A stretch of DNA of 47,845 nt, taken from positions 1-47,845 of the forward strand of contig DATNOU010000098.1 in NCBI GenBank assembly GCA_035601195.1. Direction: 5' to 3'. Every line of letters begins with the position of its first letter. Positions within the stretch are counted from its first letter, which is position 1. Under the pieces are notes generated by a model. That model worked only from the letters and a program-made list of their open reading frames with translations. It had not been told where the DNA came from and did not search any database. Positions 32,893-40,534 of the stretch are shown piece after piece. Position numbers and translations under genes: made by a program. This DNA comes from JAIBJP01 sp035601195 (lineage in GTDB: Bacteria > Actinomycetota > Thermoleophilia > Gaiellales > Gaiellaceae).

Positions 32893-34176
32893 TCAGGCCG
32901 ACTCTTCTTCGAGCTCCTCGAGCTCCCCGAGCTCGAGGGAACGCCCGCCCGTCGTGACGAGCGTCGGCTTCAGGTTGCGCTGGATCGTCTCCTTCGTGAT
33001 CACGCACTTGGAGACGTCCTTGCGCGACGGCAGCTCGAACATCACGTCGAGGAGCGCGTGCTCGATGATCGAGCGCAATCCCCGCGCGCCCGTCTCGCGC
33101 TCGAGGGCCTTGTCGGAGATCTGCCAGAGCGCGTCCTCGGTGAAGACGAGCTCGACGTCGTCGTAGTTGAAGAAGCGCTGGTATTGCTTGACGAGCGCGT
33201 TCTTGGGCTCGAGCAGGATCTGGACGAGATCCTCGCGGGTGAGCTGGTGCACCGCCGAGACAACCGGCAGGCGGCCGATGAACTCGGGGATGAGCCCGTA
33301 GGAGAGGAGATCCTCCGGCATGACCTGGGAGAGCAGCTCCGTCGATTCGACCGACTTCTTCGACTTGATCTCGGCGCCGAAGCCCACCTGGTTCTTGCCG
33401 ATCCGCTTCCCGATGATCTTCTCCAGGCCGGCGAAGGCCCCGCCGCAGATGAAGAGGATGTTCGTCGTGTCGATCGAGAGGAACTCCTGGTGCGGGTGCT
33501 TGCGGCCGCCCTGCGGCGGAACGCTCGCGACCGTCCCCTCGAGGATCTTGAGAAGCGCCTGCTGGACGCCCTCGCCCGACACGTCGCGGGTGATCGAGGG
33601 GTTGTCCGCCTTGCGCGCAATCTTGTCGACCTCGTCGATGTAAATGATCCCGGTCTCGGCCTTCTTGACGTCGAAGTCGGCCGCCTGGATCAGCTTCAGG
33701 AGGATGTTCTCGACGTCCTCACCGACGTATCCCGCCTCGGTGAGCGCCGTCGCGTCCGCGATCGCGAACGGGACGTTGAGGATGCGAGCGAGCGTCTGGG
33801 CAAGCAACGTCTTGCCGCACCCCGTCGGCCCGAGCAGGAGGATGTTCGACTTGGAGAGCTCGACGTCGTTCTCGTCGCTCGCCATCTGCACCCGCTTGTA
33901 GTGGTTGTAGACGGCGACGGCGAGCGTCCGCTTGGCCTCTTCCTGGCCGACGACGTAGTCGTTCAGGATCCCGTAGATCTCCTTCGGCCGAGGGAGGTTG
34001 TCGAGGTCGAGCTGGGCGGGAGACGTGAGCTCTTCGTCGATGATCTCGTTACAGAGATCGATGCACTCATCGCAGATGTAGACGCCTGGCCCGGCGATCA
34101 GCTTCTTCACCTGGCGCTGGCTCTTGCCGCAGAAGCTGCAGAGGAGCTGTTCGTTTCCGTCGGTTGCGCGGGCCAT
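32893..34176 (-). CDS. clpX: ATP-dependent unfoldase ClpX
   Basis: A 427-residue AAA+ unfoldase that feeds proteins to ClpP. The N-terminal zinc domain has CSFCGKS and CDECIDLC. It has Walker A GPTGCGKTLLAQTLA, Walker B IIYIDEVDKIA, pore loop GYVGED and the ClpP-contacting IGF-type loop region. It lies just downstream of clpP, with a ribosome-binding site (AAAAGGTAGAGAG) before the ATG. The operon order is tig-clpP-clpX. Confidence 0.98.
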   Translation of the reverse strand: MARATDGNEQLLCSFCGKSQRQVKKLIAGPGVYICDECIDLCNEIIDEELTSPAQLDLDNLPRPKEIYGILNDYVVGQEEAKRTLAVAVYNHYKRVQMASDENDVELSKSNILLLGPTGCGKTLLAQTLARILNVPFAIADATALTEAGYVGEDVENILLKLIQAADFDVKKAETGIIYIDEVDKIARKADNPSITRDVSGEGVQQALLKILEGTVASVPPQGGRKHPHQEFLSIDTTNILFICGGAFAGLEKIIGKRIGKNQVGFGAEIKSKKSVESTELLSQVMPEDLLSYGLIPEFIGRLPVVSAVHQLTREDLVQILLEPKNALVKQYQRFFNYDDVELVFTEDALWQISDKALERETGARGLRSIIEHALLDVMFELPSRKDVSKCVITKETIQRNLKPTLVTTGGRSLELGELEELEEESA

Positions 34177-34210
34177 CTCTCTACCTTTTAGCTCGTTTTC
34201 GCCTGCTCGG

Positions 34211-34819
34211 CTAGGCCGCTTTGGTCAGGGGCTTGCCTCGATTGGACACCACCGTGTCGATGATGCCGTAATCGAGGGCCTCGTTCGAGTTCATGAAGTA
34301 GTCCCGTTCCATGTCCTTGCCAACCTTGTCGACCTCCTGGCCGGTGTGCTCGGCGATGATCTCCTCGAGACGCTTCTTCAGACTGAGCGTCTCGCGCGCC
34401 TGGATCTCGATGTCCGTCGCCTGGCCCTGGAAACCGCCGGCCACCTGGTGGATGAGGATCTTCGAGTTCGGCGTCGCCATCCGCTTTCCCTTCGAGCCGG
34501 CGGCGAGGAGCAGTGCGCCCATCGACATCGCGATTCCGACGCAGATGGTCTGGATGTTGGGCTTGATGTACTGCATCGTGTCGTAGACGGCGAGGCCGGC
34601 ATAGACCGAGCCGCCCGGCGAGTTGATGTAGAGCGAGATGTCCTTGTCGGGGTCCTCGGACTCGAGGTGAATCAGCTGCGCGACGATCAGGTTCGCGATC
34701 TGATCGTCGATCGGCGTTCCGAGGAAAACGATGCGTTCGTTGAGGAGGCGCGAGTAGATGTCGAACGCGCGCTCTCCGCGCGACGTCTGCTCGACAACCA
34801 TCGGAATCAGGGGACTCAT
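34211..34819 (-). CDS. clpP: ATP-dependent Clp protease proteolytic subunit
   Basis: A 202-residue ClpP. Catalytic Ser lies in GIAMSMGALLLAAGSKGKR, His in LIHQVAGGFQGQATD and Asp in IDTVVSNRG. The start MSPLIPMVVEQTSRGERAFD has an excellent ribosome-binding site (AAGGAGG, five bases before the ATG). The ATG overlaps the tig stop (ATGA). A far longer frame upstream runs through tig and is a shadow. Some actinobacteria have two clpP genes; only one is seen here. Confidence 0.98.
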   Translation of the reverse strand: MSPLIPMVVEQTSRGERAFDIYSRLLNERIVFLGTPIDDQIANLIVAQLIHLESEDPDKDISLYINSPGGSVYAGLAVYDTMQYIKPNIQTICVGIAMSMGALLLAAGSKGKRMATPNSKILIHQVAGGFQGQATDIEIQARETLSLKKRLEEIIAEHTGQEVDKVGKDMERDYFMNSNEALDYGIIDTVVSNRGKPLTKAA

Positions 34820-36156
34820 CGTGCCTCCTTGCTGCTTGGGGTCCAAATGTTCATTCCCTTGTCGCCTTTCTCCTTCTCCGGTGTCCAAAGTTTTTCGCGC
34901 GCCTGCGCGAGCTCGACCGGGATTCGCTTGACCCCGGCGACGACCTCGTCGAGCGCTTTCTTCAGTCTCAGGTCGGCGCGAAGCTTCTCGTACCCGCCGC
35001 TTTCGCGCAGCAGCTGCTTGGCCTCTTCGGGCTCGTCCTCGGCCTGTTCGCGGATGAGCTCGTCGATCTCCTCGTCCGTGACCTGGATGTCGAGCTTGCC
35101 CGCGACCGCGTCGAGGACCAGCTCGCGCTTGAGCGAGCGCTCGGCCTCCGCGCGCAGGCGCGCCACGACTTCGTCCGCACTTTGCCCGGTCATCGTCAGA
35201 TAGGTCTCGGCGGAGATACCGCGCCGCTCGAGCGAGCGGGCGATGCCGGTCCAGAGCTCGGCCGTGCGACGCTCGACGAGCTGCTCGACGGTCTGGACCT
35301 TCGACGCGTCCACGAGGGCGTCGATGGCGGTCTCGCGCAGGTTCACGGTCAGCTCTTCCTCGAGCTGCTCCCGAAGCCGCGCCTCGATGTCGGCGCGGAG
35401 GTCGGCGAGCGTCTCGAACTCGGTGGCCGCTTTGGCGAGCTCGTCGTCGAGCTCGGGGACCAGGCGCTCCTTGATCTCCTTGACGGTCAGGTCCACCGAC
35501 TGCTTCTCCTCCTCGCCGCCCAGCTCGACCGCCTTCGTCGCGCCCGCCGACATGCCCACCAGAGCCTCGTCCAGCTCGGGCACGAGCCTCTCGGTGCCTA
35601 CCTCGACGACGTAGTCGCGCTGCGGAGGCAGGTCTTCCCCGGTGAGGTCGATGACCGCCGTGTCGCCCCGCTGCAGCGGCCTCCCGTCGACAGGAACGAG
35701 CTCCCCGACCGTATCCCTGATGCGCTCGAGCTCGAGATCGATCAGCTCGGCAGGCACTTCCGCCTCGGCGGCGGGAACCTCGAGCTGCGTCCAGTCGGCC
35801 ACTTCGGGCTTCGGGAGCACGGCCACGGTCGCCGAGAACTTGAACGGGCCGTCCTCTTCGGGCAGGCCCTCGAACTCGACCTCGGGGGTCGCAACGGGCC
35901 GGATCCCTGAGTCCTCGGCCGCGCTCCAGAACCACGAGTCGAGGTGGCTCTTCAGCGCCTCCTGCCACACGGCGTCGCGCCCCACGCGGGCGACGACGAC
36001 GGGAACGGGCGCTTTCCCCTGCCGGAAGCCCGGCAGGCGGAGCGACGCCGCCATGTCGCTGGCGGCGTGCTCGAAGGCGTGCTGGAGGTCGGCCTGGGGG
36101 ACTTCTACATCCAGGCGGACGCGGCTTTCAGGGAGCTCTTCGACCGTGGCTTTCAC
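34816..36156 (-). CDS. tig: Trigger factor
   Basis: A 446-residue ribosome-associated chaperone. The N-terminal ribosome-binding domain has the signature LPGFRQGKAPVPVV, the FKBP-like PPIase domain lies near residues 150-245 (LQRGDTAVIDLTG, VGMSAGATKAVEL), and the rest is the helical chaperone domain. The start is GTG. The C terminus has a double WTP motif (LWTPEKEKGD, IWTPSSKEAR). The second motif overlaps the clpP ribosome-binding site, suggesting the tail was extended in this lineage. It heads the tig-clpP-clpX operon. Confidence 0.95.
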   Translation of the reverse strand: MKATVEELPESRVRLDVEVPQADLQHAFEHAASDMAASLRLPGFRQGKAPVPVVVARVGRDAVWQEALKSHLDSWFWSAAEDSGIRPVATPEVEFEGLPEEDGPFKFSATVAVLPKPEVADWTQLEVPAAEAEVPAELIDLELERIRDTVGELVPVDGRPLQRGDTAVIDLTGEDLPPQRDYVVEVGTERLVPELDEALVGMSAGATKAVELGGEEEKQSVDLTVKEIKERLVPELDDELAKAATEFETLADLRADIEARLREQLEEELTVNLRETAIDALVDASKVQTVEQLVERRTAELWTGIARSLERRGISAETYLTMTGQSADEVVARLRAEAERSLKRELVLDAVAGKLDIQVTDEEIDELIREQAEDEPEEAKQLLRESGGYEKLRADLRLKKALDEVVAGVKRIPVELAQAREKLWTPEKEKGDKGMNIWTPSSKEAR

Positions 36157-36214
36157 TCGAGGCCATTGTGTCAGAAGGGCCTCGAGAGTCGGTCGGGCCT
36201 ACCTACCTACCTAA

Positions 36215-36877
36215 TTACACGTGGTTGAAGTCGATCACCAGCCGGTCGGGATTGTGCAAGGCGTGAATCTGCCAGCAGGTCGGCCGGCTGAGACCGAGGA
36301 TCCAGGTCATCGTCGCCTCGAAGTCCCCGCCCTCGACCGCCTGCGTGAGGGTGCCGAACCCGGGAGTGATGCGCCGCGGGCCGTCGTAGGTCGCGTTGCC
36401 GTCGAAGTCGTAGCCGCTCGTGCCCTGGAAGACGATCCGTACGAACGCATCACCCTCGACGTCGATCGGGATGTCGCTCGGATCCTCGCTGAAGGGCGGC
36501 TTCGCCTGGCGGATCTCGAAGCGCGGGATACCGGCCTTGCCGCCTGGATTCGGGTTCGGAGCTGCGAACTCGAAGACGATCCGGTCGTAGCCGTTGTGCG
36601 CGCCCACGCGGACATGGGTGAGGTTCGTGAAGACGTTCTCGTCGCCGGCGATCTCCGGATCGCACTTCACGGGAGCGGGAGGCTCCTCCGCCTGCGTGGT
36701 CGTGGGGGCCTCTTCGGTGCTGGTCGTGCTCTCCGCCGGAGTCGTGTCGGTGGGGACGGGCTCGGTGGCCGCCGGGACGGTCGGAATGGAGCCGGCCTCC
36801 TGGGCGCCGTCCGAGCCGCAGCCCGCGACAAGGAACGCGAGCACGAGAGCTGTGGCGAGGGCAAGCAGCTTGGTCAT
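36215..36877 (-). CDS. Secreted lipoprotein with AMIN-like domain
   Basis: A 220-residue lipoprotein, start chosen at MTKLLALATALVLAFLVAGC, which is a classical lipobox signal (VAGC, Cys20 lipidated). Then comes a Thr/Pro/Glu-rich linker (residues ~25-75) and a folded domain (NLTHVRVGAHNGYDRIVFEF, DAFVRIVFQGTSGYDFDG, PDRLVIDFNHV). This resembles the AMIN-like domain common in actinobacterial lipoproteins. It probably sits on the outer face of the membrane and binds cell-wall material, but this is inference. A frame 62 codons longer is a shadow across tRNA-Leu. Bases 36157-36214 upstream of tig hold only a CCTA-type repeat tract. Confidence 0.8.
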   Translation of the reverse strand: MTKLLALATALVLAFLVAGCGSDGAQEAGSIPTVPAATEPVPTDTTPAESTTSTEEAPTTTQAEEPPAPVKCDPEIAGDENVFTNLTHVRVGAHNGYDRIVFEFAAPNPNPGGKAGIPRFEIRQAKPPFSEDPSDIPIDVEGDAFVRIVFQGTSGYDFDGNATYDGPRRITPGFGTLTQAVEGGDFEATMTWILGLSRPTCWQIHALHNPDRLVIDFNHV

Positions 36878-36955
36878 GAGCCGGATTGTCGGCGGCCGGC
36901 GTAACTTCGCCTGACCGGTCTCGTAACGTAATAGAAACGGACTTCTCGAAGGGGA

Positions 36956-37022
36956 CCTCGCGTCTCTGGCGTCAGGCGCGGCGAAGCCGGGCTTCGCCCG
37001 GCTGGAAGCCAGAGGCGCGAGG
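36956..37022. repeat. Long nested inverted repeat directly after tRNA-Leu
   Basis: CCTCGCGTCTCTGGC (36956-36970) pairs with GCCAGAGGCGCGAGG (37008-37022), 15 bp with one T-G wobble. Inside is a second perfect hairpin, AGCCGGGC-TTC-GCCCGGCT. The structure touches the tRNA-Leu 3' end with no gap. It has no T-run, so it is not a classical terminator. It could protect the tRNA 3' trailer or be a mobile palindromic unit. Confidence 0.7.
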
Positions 37023-37105
37023 TGCGGGCGGGAGGACTTGAACCTCCACGGGCTTTCGCCCAACGGGTCCTAAACCCGTCGCGTCTACCGTTCCGCCACG
37101 CCCGC
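37023..37105 (-). tRNA. tRNA-Leu(TAG)
   Basis: An 83-base class II tRNA. The acceptor GCGGGCG pairs with CGCCCGC. The anticodon stem ACGGG/CCCGT encloses TTTAGGA (anticodon TAG, reading CUA). A long variable arm (TGGGCGAAAGCCCGT) marks it as Leu. The T-loop is TTCAAGT. CCA is not encoded. Confidence 0.96.
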
Positions 37106-37143
37106 GTGGTGAAAAACGATAGCGCGTGGGGTACAGAGAGCCC

Positions 37144-38163
37144 ATGAGGCTCCTCCAGAAGAAGCAGCCCAGGCGCGGCCCGCAGATCCGCGACGAAGCC
37201 GCCGAGGCCGGGGGGCCTACCCCGCGGCCGGAGCAGGCGGAGCCGAAGGTCAGCGATCCCAGCCTCAGGGACCTCTCGAAGCGCGACTACAAGGCCATGG
37301 TCATCCGCGCGGCGAAGAAGTCCCTTGCCGACGGCATCACGGACCTGGCGGCGGCGCTCGCGTACTACTCGTTCCTTGCGATCCCGGCTGTTCTCCTCGT
37401 CGCGGTCGGGCTATTCACGCTGGTCGCGAGCCCCGACGCGATCACGACGCTCATGGACAAGATCGGCCAGGTGGCGCCGGCACAGACGACCGAGCTTCTC
37501 GGTGACAGCTTGCGCCGCTTGAACCAGAACCAGAGTTCGAGCCTCGTCATGACAATCGTCGGCTTCGTCCTTGCGCTCTGGACGACCACGGGCGCCATGA
37601 CGGCGTTCATGCGGGCGCTCAACCGTGCCTACGAGCGTGAGGAAAGGCGCAACTTCATCCTCCAGCGGCTCGTCGCCCTGCAGATGATCGCGGCACTGGG
37701 AGCCGCTTTCCTGCTCGTTTTCGGGCTCCTCGTCCTCGGGCCGCTGATCTCCGAATGGATCGGCAACGCGCTCGACATCGAGGGCGTCATCGGCTGGGTC
37801 TGGTGGATCGCCCAGTGGCCGGTGCTGATCGCGGGGCTGCTTGCCGCGTTCGCGACCGTCCTCTACCTCGGGCCCAATGTCGATCACCCCAAGTGGCAGT
37901 TCATCACCCCGGGGTCGGTGATCGCGCTCTTCGTCTGGCTTGCGGCGTCGGGCCTCTTCGCGATCTACACGTCGATGTTCGGCTCCTACAACAAGACCTG
38001 GGGCACGCTCGCTGCCGTGATCGTGATGCTCACGTGGCTCTGGCTGACAGCGCTCGCGCTGCTCTTCGGCGCGGAGGTCAACGCCGAGGCCGAACGGAGC
38101 CGCGAGCTCCGGGAGGGCCAGACCGCCGCCGCGGATCAGATCCAGGCGCCCGCCAAGGCCTGA
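37144..38163 (+). CDS. YihY/virulence factor BrkB family membrane protein
   Basis: A 339-residue protein with an N-terminal charged ~65-residue cytoplasmic segment and about six membrane helices. Family patterns: DLAAALAYYSFLAIPAVLLV, NQSSSLVMTIVGFVLALWTT, FITPGSVIALFVWLAASGLF and MFGSYNKTWGTLAAVIVMLT. YihY was once called RNase BN, but the family is now regarded as membrane transport-related of unknown substrate. ATG at 37144 (MRLLQKK) is preferred to an upstream GTG. Its last 11 codons and stop lie inside the 49-bp direct repeat whose second copy is at 39954-40002. Confidence 0.9.
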   Translation: MRLLQKKQPRRGPQIRDEAAEAGGPTPRPEQAEPKVSDPSLRDLSKRDYKAMVIRAAKKSLADGITDLAAALAYYSFLAIPAVLLVAVGLFTLVASPDAITTLMDKIGQVAPAQTTELLGDSLRRLNQNQSSSLVMTIVGFVLALWTTTGAMTAFMRALNRAYEREERRNFILQRLVALQMIAALGAAFLLVFGLLVLGPLISEWIGNALDIEGVIGWVWWIAQWPVLIAGLLAAFATVLYLGPNVDHPKWQFITPGSVIALFVWLAASGLFAIYTSMFGSYNKTWGTLAAVIVMLTWLWLTALALLFGAEVNAEAERSRELREGQTAAADQIQAPAKA

Positions 38164-38176
38164 CGGGCCACCGGGC
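38128..38176. repeat. 49-bp direct repeat, copy 1 (yihY 3' end)
   Basis: Identical over 49 bases to 39954-40002. It covers the last 11 codons and stop of the YihY gene (ending GACGGGCCACCGGGC). It is the left boundary of the 1.8-kb inserted region. Positions just outside show no further similarity beyond a few bases. Confidence 0.95.
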
Positions 38177-38369
38177 AAGAATCACCACCACGGCTCTCTC
38201 GTAAGGGTTCCCGCTCGGTCACGCACCCTGTGTCGATCCCCGGTCGTATCGCAAAGGATGCAGATCGCCTTCTTTCTTCCCGCGGATGGGGCGCACTCGC
38301 TTGCGCCTGAACGCTCCACCGCCGAATCCGTCCTCGAGGTGCTTGCCGCAGGCACCACGATTTGGCTCC

Positions 38370-38507
38370 TTATTCGAGCGCTTCTCCGTGGAAGCGGCCC
38401 GCTCGCGCGAGGCGCTCATCCGCGCGAGATCCAAGGATCAGAGCCGAAAAGATGACAAGCGCTGGCAGCAGCGACAGGGCGACGTACACGGTGAGAGCGG
38501 TAACCAT
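38370..38507 (-). CDS. Small membrane protein (45 aa) in the island
   Basis: A 45-codon ATG frame with a hydrophobic helix (LTVYVALSLLPALVIFSALI) and a charged tail (SRADERLARAGRFHGEALE). The frame is clean and ends in TAA, but there is no good ribosome-binding site. It is too short for family assignment. Treat as a candidate. Confidence 0.38.
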   Translation of the reverse strand: MVTALTVYVALSLLPALVIFSALILGSRADERLARAGRFHGEALE

Positions 38508-38696
38508 TGAGGCAAGCGTAGATGTCAACTGCGCGCATTTGGGCTACGGCTTTGTAGTCATCCGGTGACGGGCTGGATAAACCACAGGATGTCCGTTAAC
38601 ACGAGCGTCCTTGGTGGCTCCCGGAGCGCTCCCGTAAGTCGGCTCAAGGAATCCAGGCCGTGCAAGTTTTGCCTCGCCGATGAACTCCTGTTAGGG

Positions 38697-38750
38697 GAGC
38701 CGCGGGTAGGGAGAGGCTGCGGCCAAACAACCCCGGATCCCCCGCGGCTC
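38697..38750. repeat. Inverted repeat in the island (unexplained)
   Basis: GAGCCGCGGG at 38697-38706 pairs with CCCGCGGCTC at 38741-38750, a perfect 10-bp stem around 34 bases that contain smaller G/C pairings. No T-run follows on either strand and no riboswitch class is recognised. Confidence 0.5.
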
Positions 38751-38992
38751 AAGGAAATGCATACCCATTTGAGACGTGTCTACGCCACCATGCACGGGCG
38801 TGAGCGCGGCTCAGCGAGCCGGTAGGAAGGCCAGCACCCACCTCACAAGGATCAACGGAAAGAACGTGGCGCGAGCGTTCCGGCGAACATCAACGCGACA
38901 AGGGCGGCCAAAAGGCCGCCCTGTCTTACCGCGTCGGGCCAGTAGCTGCAAGACGATCGCACCCGCGAGCCTCCGGCCCCTGCCCCTTTTGG

Positions 38993-39667
38993 TCACCGAG
39001 CGGCTGCGGCCTGCCTTTCCTCGACCTCGGGTGCCGTCCCCCGGAACAGCACTGCCAGGACGAACAACGTCAGCAGGCCGAAGACGATCGCTCCGCTCCC
39101 ACCGAAGACCGGAAACTGCTCCTTGACGTTCGCGGTGATCACATAGGAGGTCACGAGCCATCCGAGCGCCCATGCAGGCGGGTTCACGACCGCCCACCAG
39201 AACGCGCCGGGAATTTGTGTCGTGCGAGCACGAGCGCCTGCAACGCCCCTACCCCCAGGCCGGTCACAGCACCCCATTAGCATAAGGTCGCCCCGACCGA
39301 TCCCGTAATCCACCAGCGCCGCTCCCGCAGCGAGGCCCACCGCCATCCCCACCGTTGTTGCCGGGATCCAGAGCCAGGAGACGCGCTGCCGCAAGGCGAA
39401 CCATCCTGCCGCTCCGATGACTGCGCCCGCGATCAGTCCGCCAGCGAGCGCGGTTCCCACGGAATCGACTCCGTTGATTTCCAGGTCTGCGATGTACCCC
39501 CCGATCGGAAGGCTGAGCAGCCAGAGCCACATCCGACGCGCGGTTCCCCTCCAGTCACCTTGCGTATGAACGGCGCGACTGGGCGCGTCGTTCCGGTCAT
39601 CGGGCGCCTTCGATGCCACTTCATGTTGCGAATCGGGACGCGGTAGGACGGGAGCATTGGTGGCCAT
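38993..39667 (-). CDS. Predicted polytopic membrane protein with internal double frameshift
   Basis: A ~224-residue protein with five predicted membrane helices (RMWLWLLSLPIGGYIADLEI, TALAGGLIAGAVIGAAGWFA, VSWLWIPATTVGMAVGLAAG, PPAWALGWLVTSYVI, GAIVFGLLTLFVLAVLF). I chose the second ATG (39667), five bases after GGAGG. Between about 39214 and 39275 the frame reads polar nonsense (CCDRPGGRGVAGARA), whereas another frame reads GAVTGLGVGALQALVLA, an obvious membrane helix. One indel in a CCCC run at 39272-39275 and a second near 39214-39225 would explain this. Function unknown. It resembles unnamed integral membrane proteins; no family recognised. Confidence 0.6.
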   Translation of the reverse strand: MATNAPVLPRPDSQHEVASKAPDDRNDAPSRAVHTQGDWRGTARRMWLWLLSLPIGGYIADLEINGVDSVGTALAGGLIAGAVIGAAGWFALRQRVSWLWIPATTVGMAVGLAAGAALVDYGIGRGDLMLMGCCDRPGGRGVAGARARTTQIPGAFWWAVVNPPAWALGWLVTSYVITANVKEQFPVFGGSGAIVFGLLTLFVLAVLFRGTAPEVEERQAAAAR

Positions 39668-39953
39668 CATGGCCTCCTTCTAGGACCCCGTTGGCCGAGC
39701 CGCAACAAGTGAGCGGAAGACGCCTACGTCCAGCGTCACGCTCGCCCGAAGGCGAGGAAACTCTTCAACAGAAGCTGTGCCCGCCTAGCATCGATTCTGA
39801 CGGACGATCAAAGCTGCAAACTGGACGGTAGCCCGCCGCCCTTCCGCGAGCGCTAGCTCGGCGGCGCATGAGTCCTTCACCCGCCGGGCCTCGGGCTCCG
39901 TCCCTGAAGAAGGGACGTCGAGAGGGGTAACGTGATGGGCAACGCGTGCCGCA

Positions 39954-40002
39954 GCCGCGGATCAGATCCAGGCGCCCGCCAAGGCCTGACGGGCCACCGG
40001 GC
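39954..40002. repeat. 49-bp direct repeat, copy 2
   Basis: Identical to 38128-38176. It carries an unused copy of the yihY tail including its TGA. It ends 19 bases before tRNA-Arg(TCG), so this copy probably preserves the original context between yihY and the tRNA. Confidence 0.95.
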
Positions 40003-40021
40003 TACACTGAAACCCGGCTCG

Positions 40022-40093
40022 GGCCCCGTAGCTCAGCGGATAGAGCAGCAGACTTCGAATCTGCGTGCGGAGGTTCGACTCCTCCCGGGGCCA
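40022..40093 (+). tRNA. tRNA-Arg(TCG)
   Basis: A 72-base tRNA. Acceptor GGCCCCG pairs with CGGGGCC. Anticodon stem GCAGA/TCTGC encloses CTTCGAA (anticodon TCG, CGA codons). T-arm GGAGG-TTCGACT-CCTCC. The discriminator is A. CCA is not encoded. It lies immediately right of the island repeat. Confidence 0.96.
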
Positions 40094-40125
40094 TGGGATC
40101 CTGTGAGAAGCGGACTCGGGGCGTG

Positions 40126-40308
40126 CCCTAAGAGCTCGTTTCAGAATGGGGCCTCGTCGCCGGGGTGCGATTGGCGGTGCGAGGCGCGGACGCAGGGAGC
40201 GCTCGTAAACGTCATTGATCGACGCGTTAGCGTGCGACCGAGGAAACGCATCGCGCCGATCTAGCGCGGCCCGGCGGCTCAGGTCCTCATTTTGAGACGG
40301 CTCTAGGG
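40126..40308. mobile_element. Possible MITE or IS remnant with imperfect terminal inverted repeats
   Basis: Left end CCCTAAGAGCTCGTTTCAGA plus ATGGGGCCT and the reverse complement of the right end (CCCTAGAGCCGTCTCAAAAT plus GAGGACCT) match imperfectly over ~28 bases. The ~180-base interior encodes nothing recognisable. A non-autonomous element or a decayed IS end pair is likely. The rest of 40094-40482, outside this element, shows no gene. No target-site duplication was confirmed. Confidence 0.5.
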
Positions 40309-40482
40309 CGAGATAAGCGGGTCGGCCGAGCTGTAAAGGTTCTGCGAAACGCCGAGGGTTGACGCCTGCCCTACGAAACAATCGCCGAGCCGGGACGCCC
40401 TGGCCTCGGGGTTGCCGCAGCCCCCGGGCCACCGTCCCGGCGTTCAGGGACCGAAGCTCTCCCCGTTCGGCGTGAGGAACTA

Positions 40483-40520
40483 GTAAGGAGCCGACCTCCG
40501 CAAAGAGGCCGGCTCCTTAC
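40483..40520 (-). terminator. Terminator for the calcium-binding protein gene
   Basis: GTAAGGAGCCG and CGGCTCCTTAC form an 11-bp perfect stem with a 16-base loop, 15 bases beyond the stop codon at 40535. On the minus strand a TAGTTCC tail follows rather than a long T-run, so it is a hairpin of moderate terminator quality. Confidence 0.6.
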
Positions 40521-40534
40521 CTAACTTGCCGACG

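Larger units (their letters stand above)
38177..39953. mobile_element. 1.8-kb island bounded by duplicated yihY tail
   Basis: DNA between the two 49-bp repeats. It looks less GC-rich than its surroundings, with ordinary coding density lost. It holds a 45-codon membrane ORF, an unexplained inverted repeat (38697-38750) and one frameshifted membrane-protein gene. No integrase, transposase or terminal inverted repeat is visible. From 38508 to 38992 and 39671 to 39953 I see no convincing gene. The exact repeats imply a recent insertion, or deletion of one copy's interior, at the yihY 3' end. Confidence 0.65.

Noticed and set aside
34211..35968. A 585-residue clpP fusion frame
   Set aside because: The extra upstream part is a shadow of trigger factor in another frame; the ClpP start has a perfect ribosome-binding site.
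37560..38178. Antisense frames opposite yihY, obg and rng
   Set aside because: Long open frames on the opposite strand of GC-rich genes are expected by codon bias and have no domain or initiation signal.
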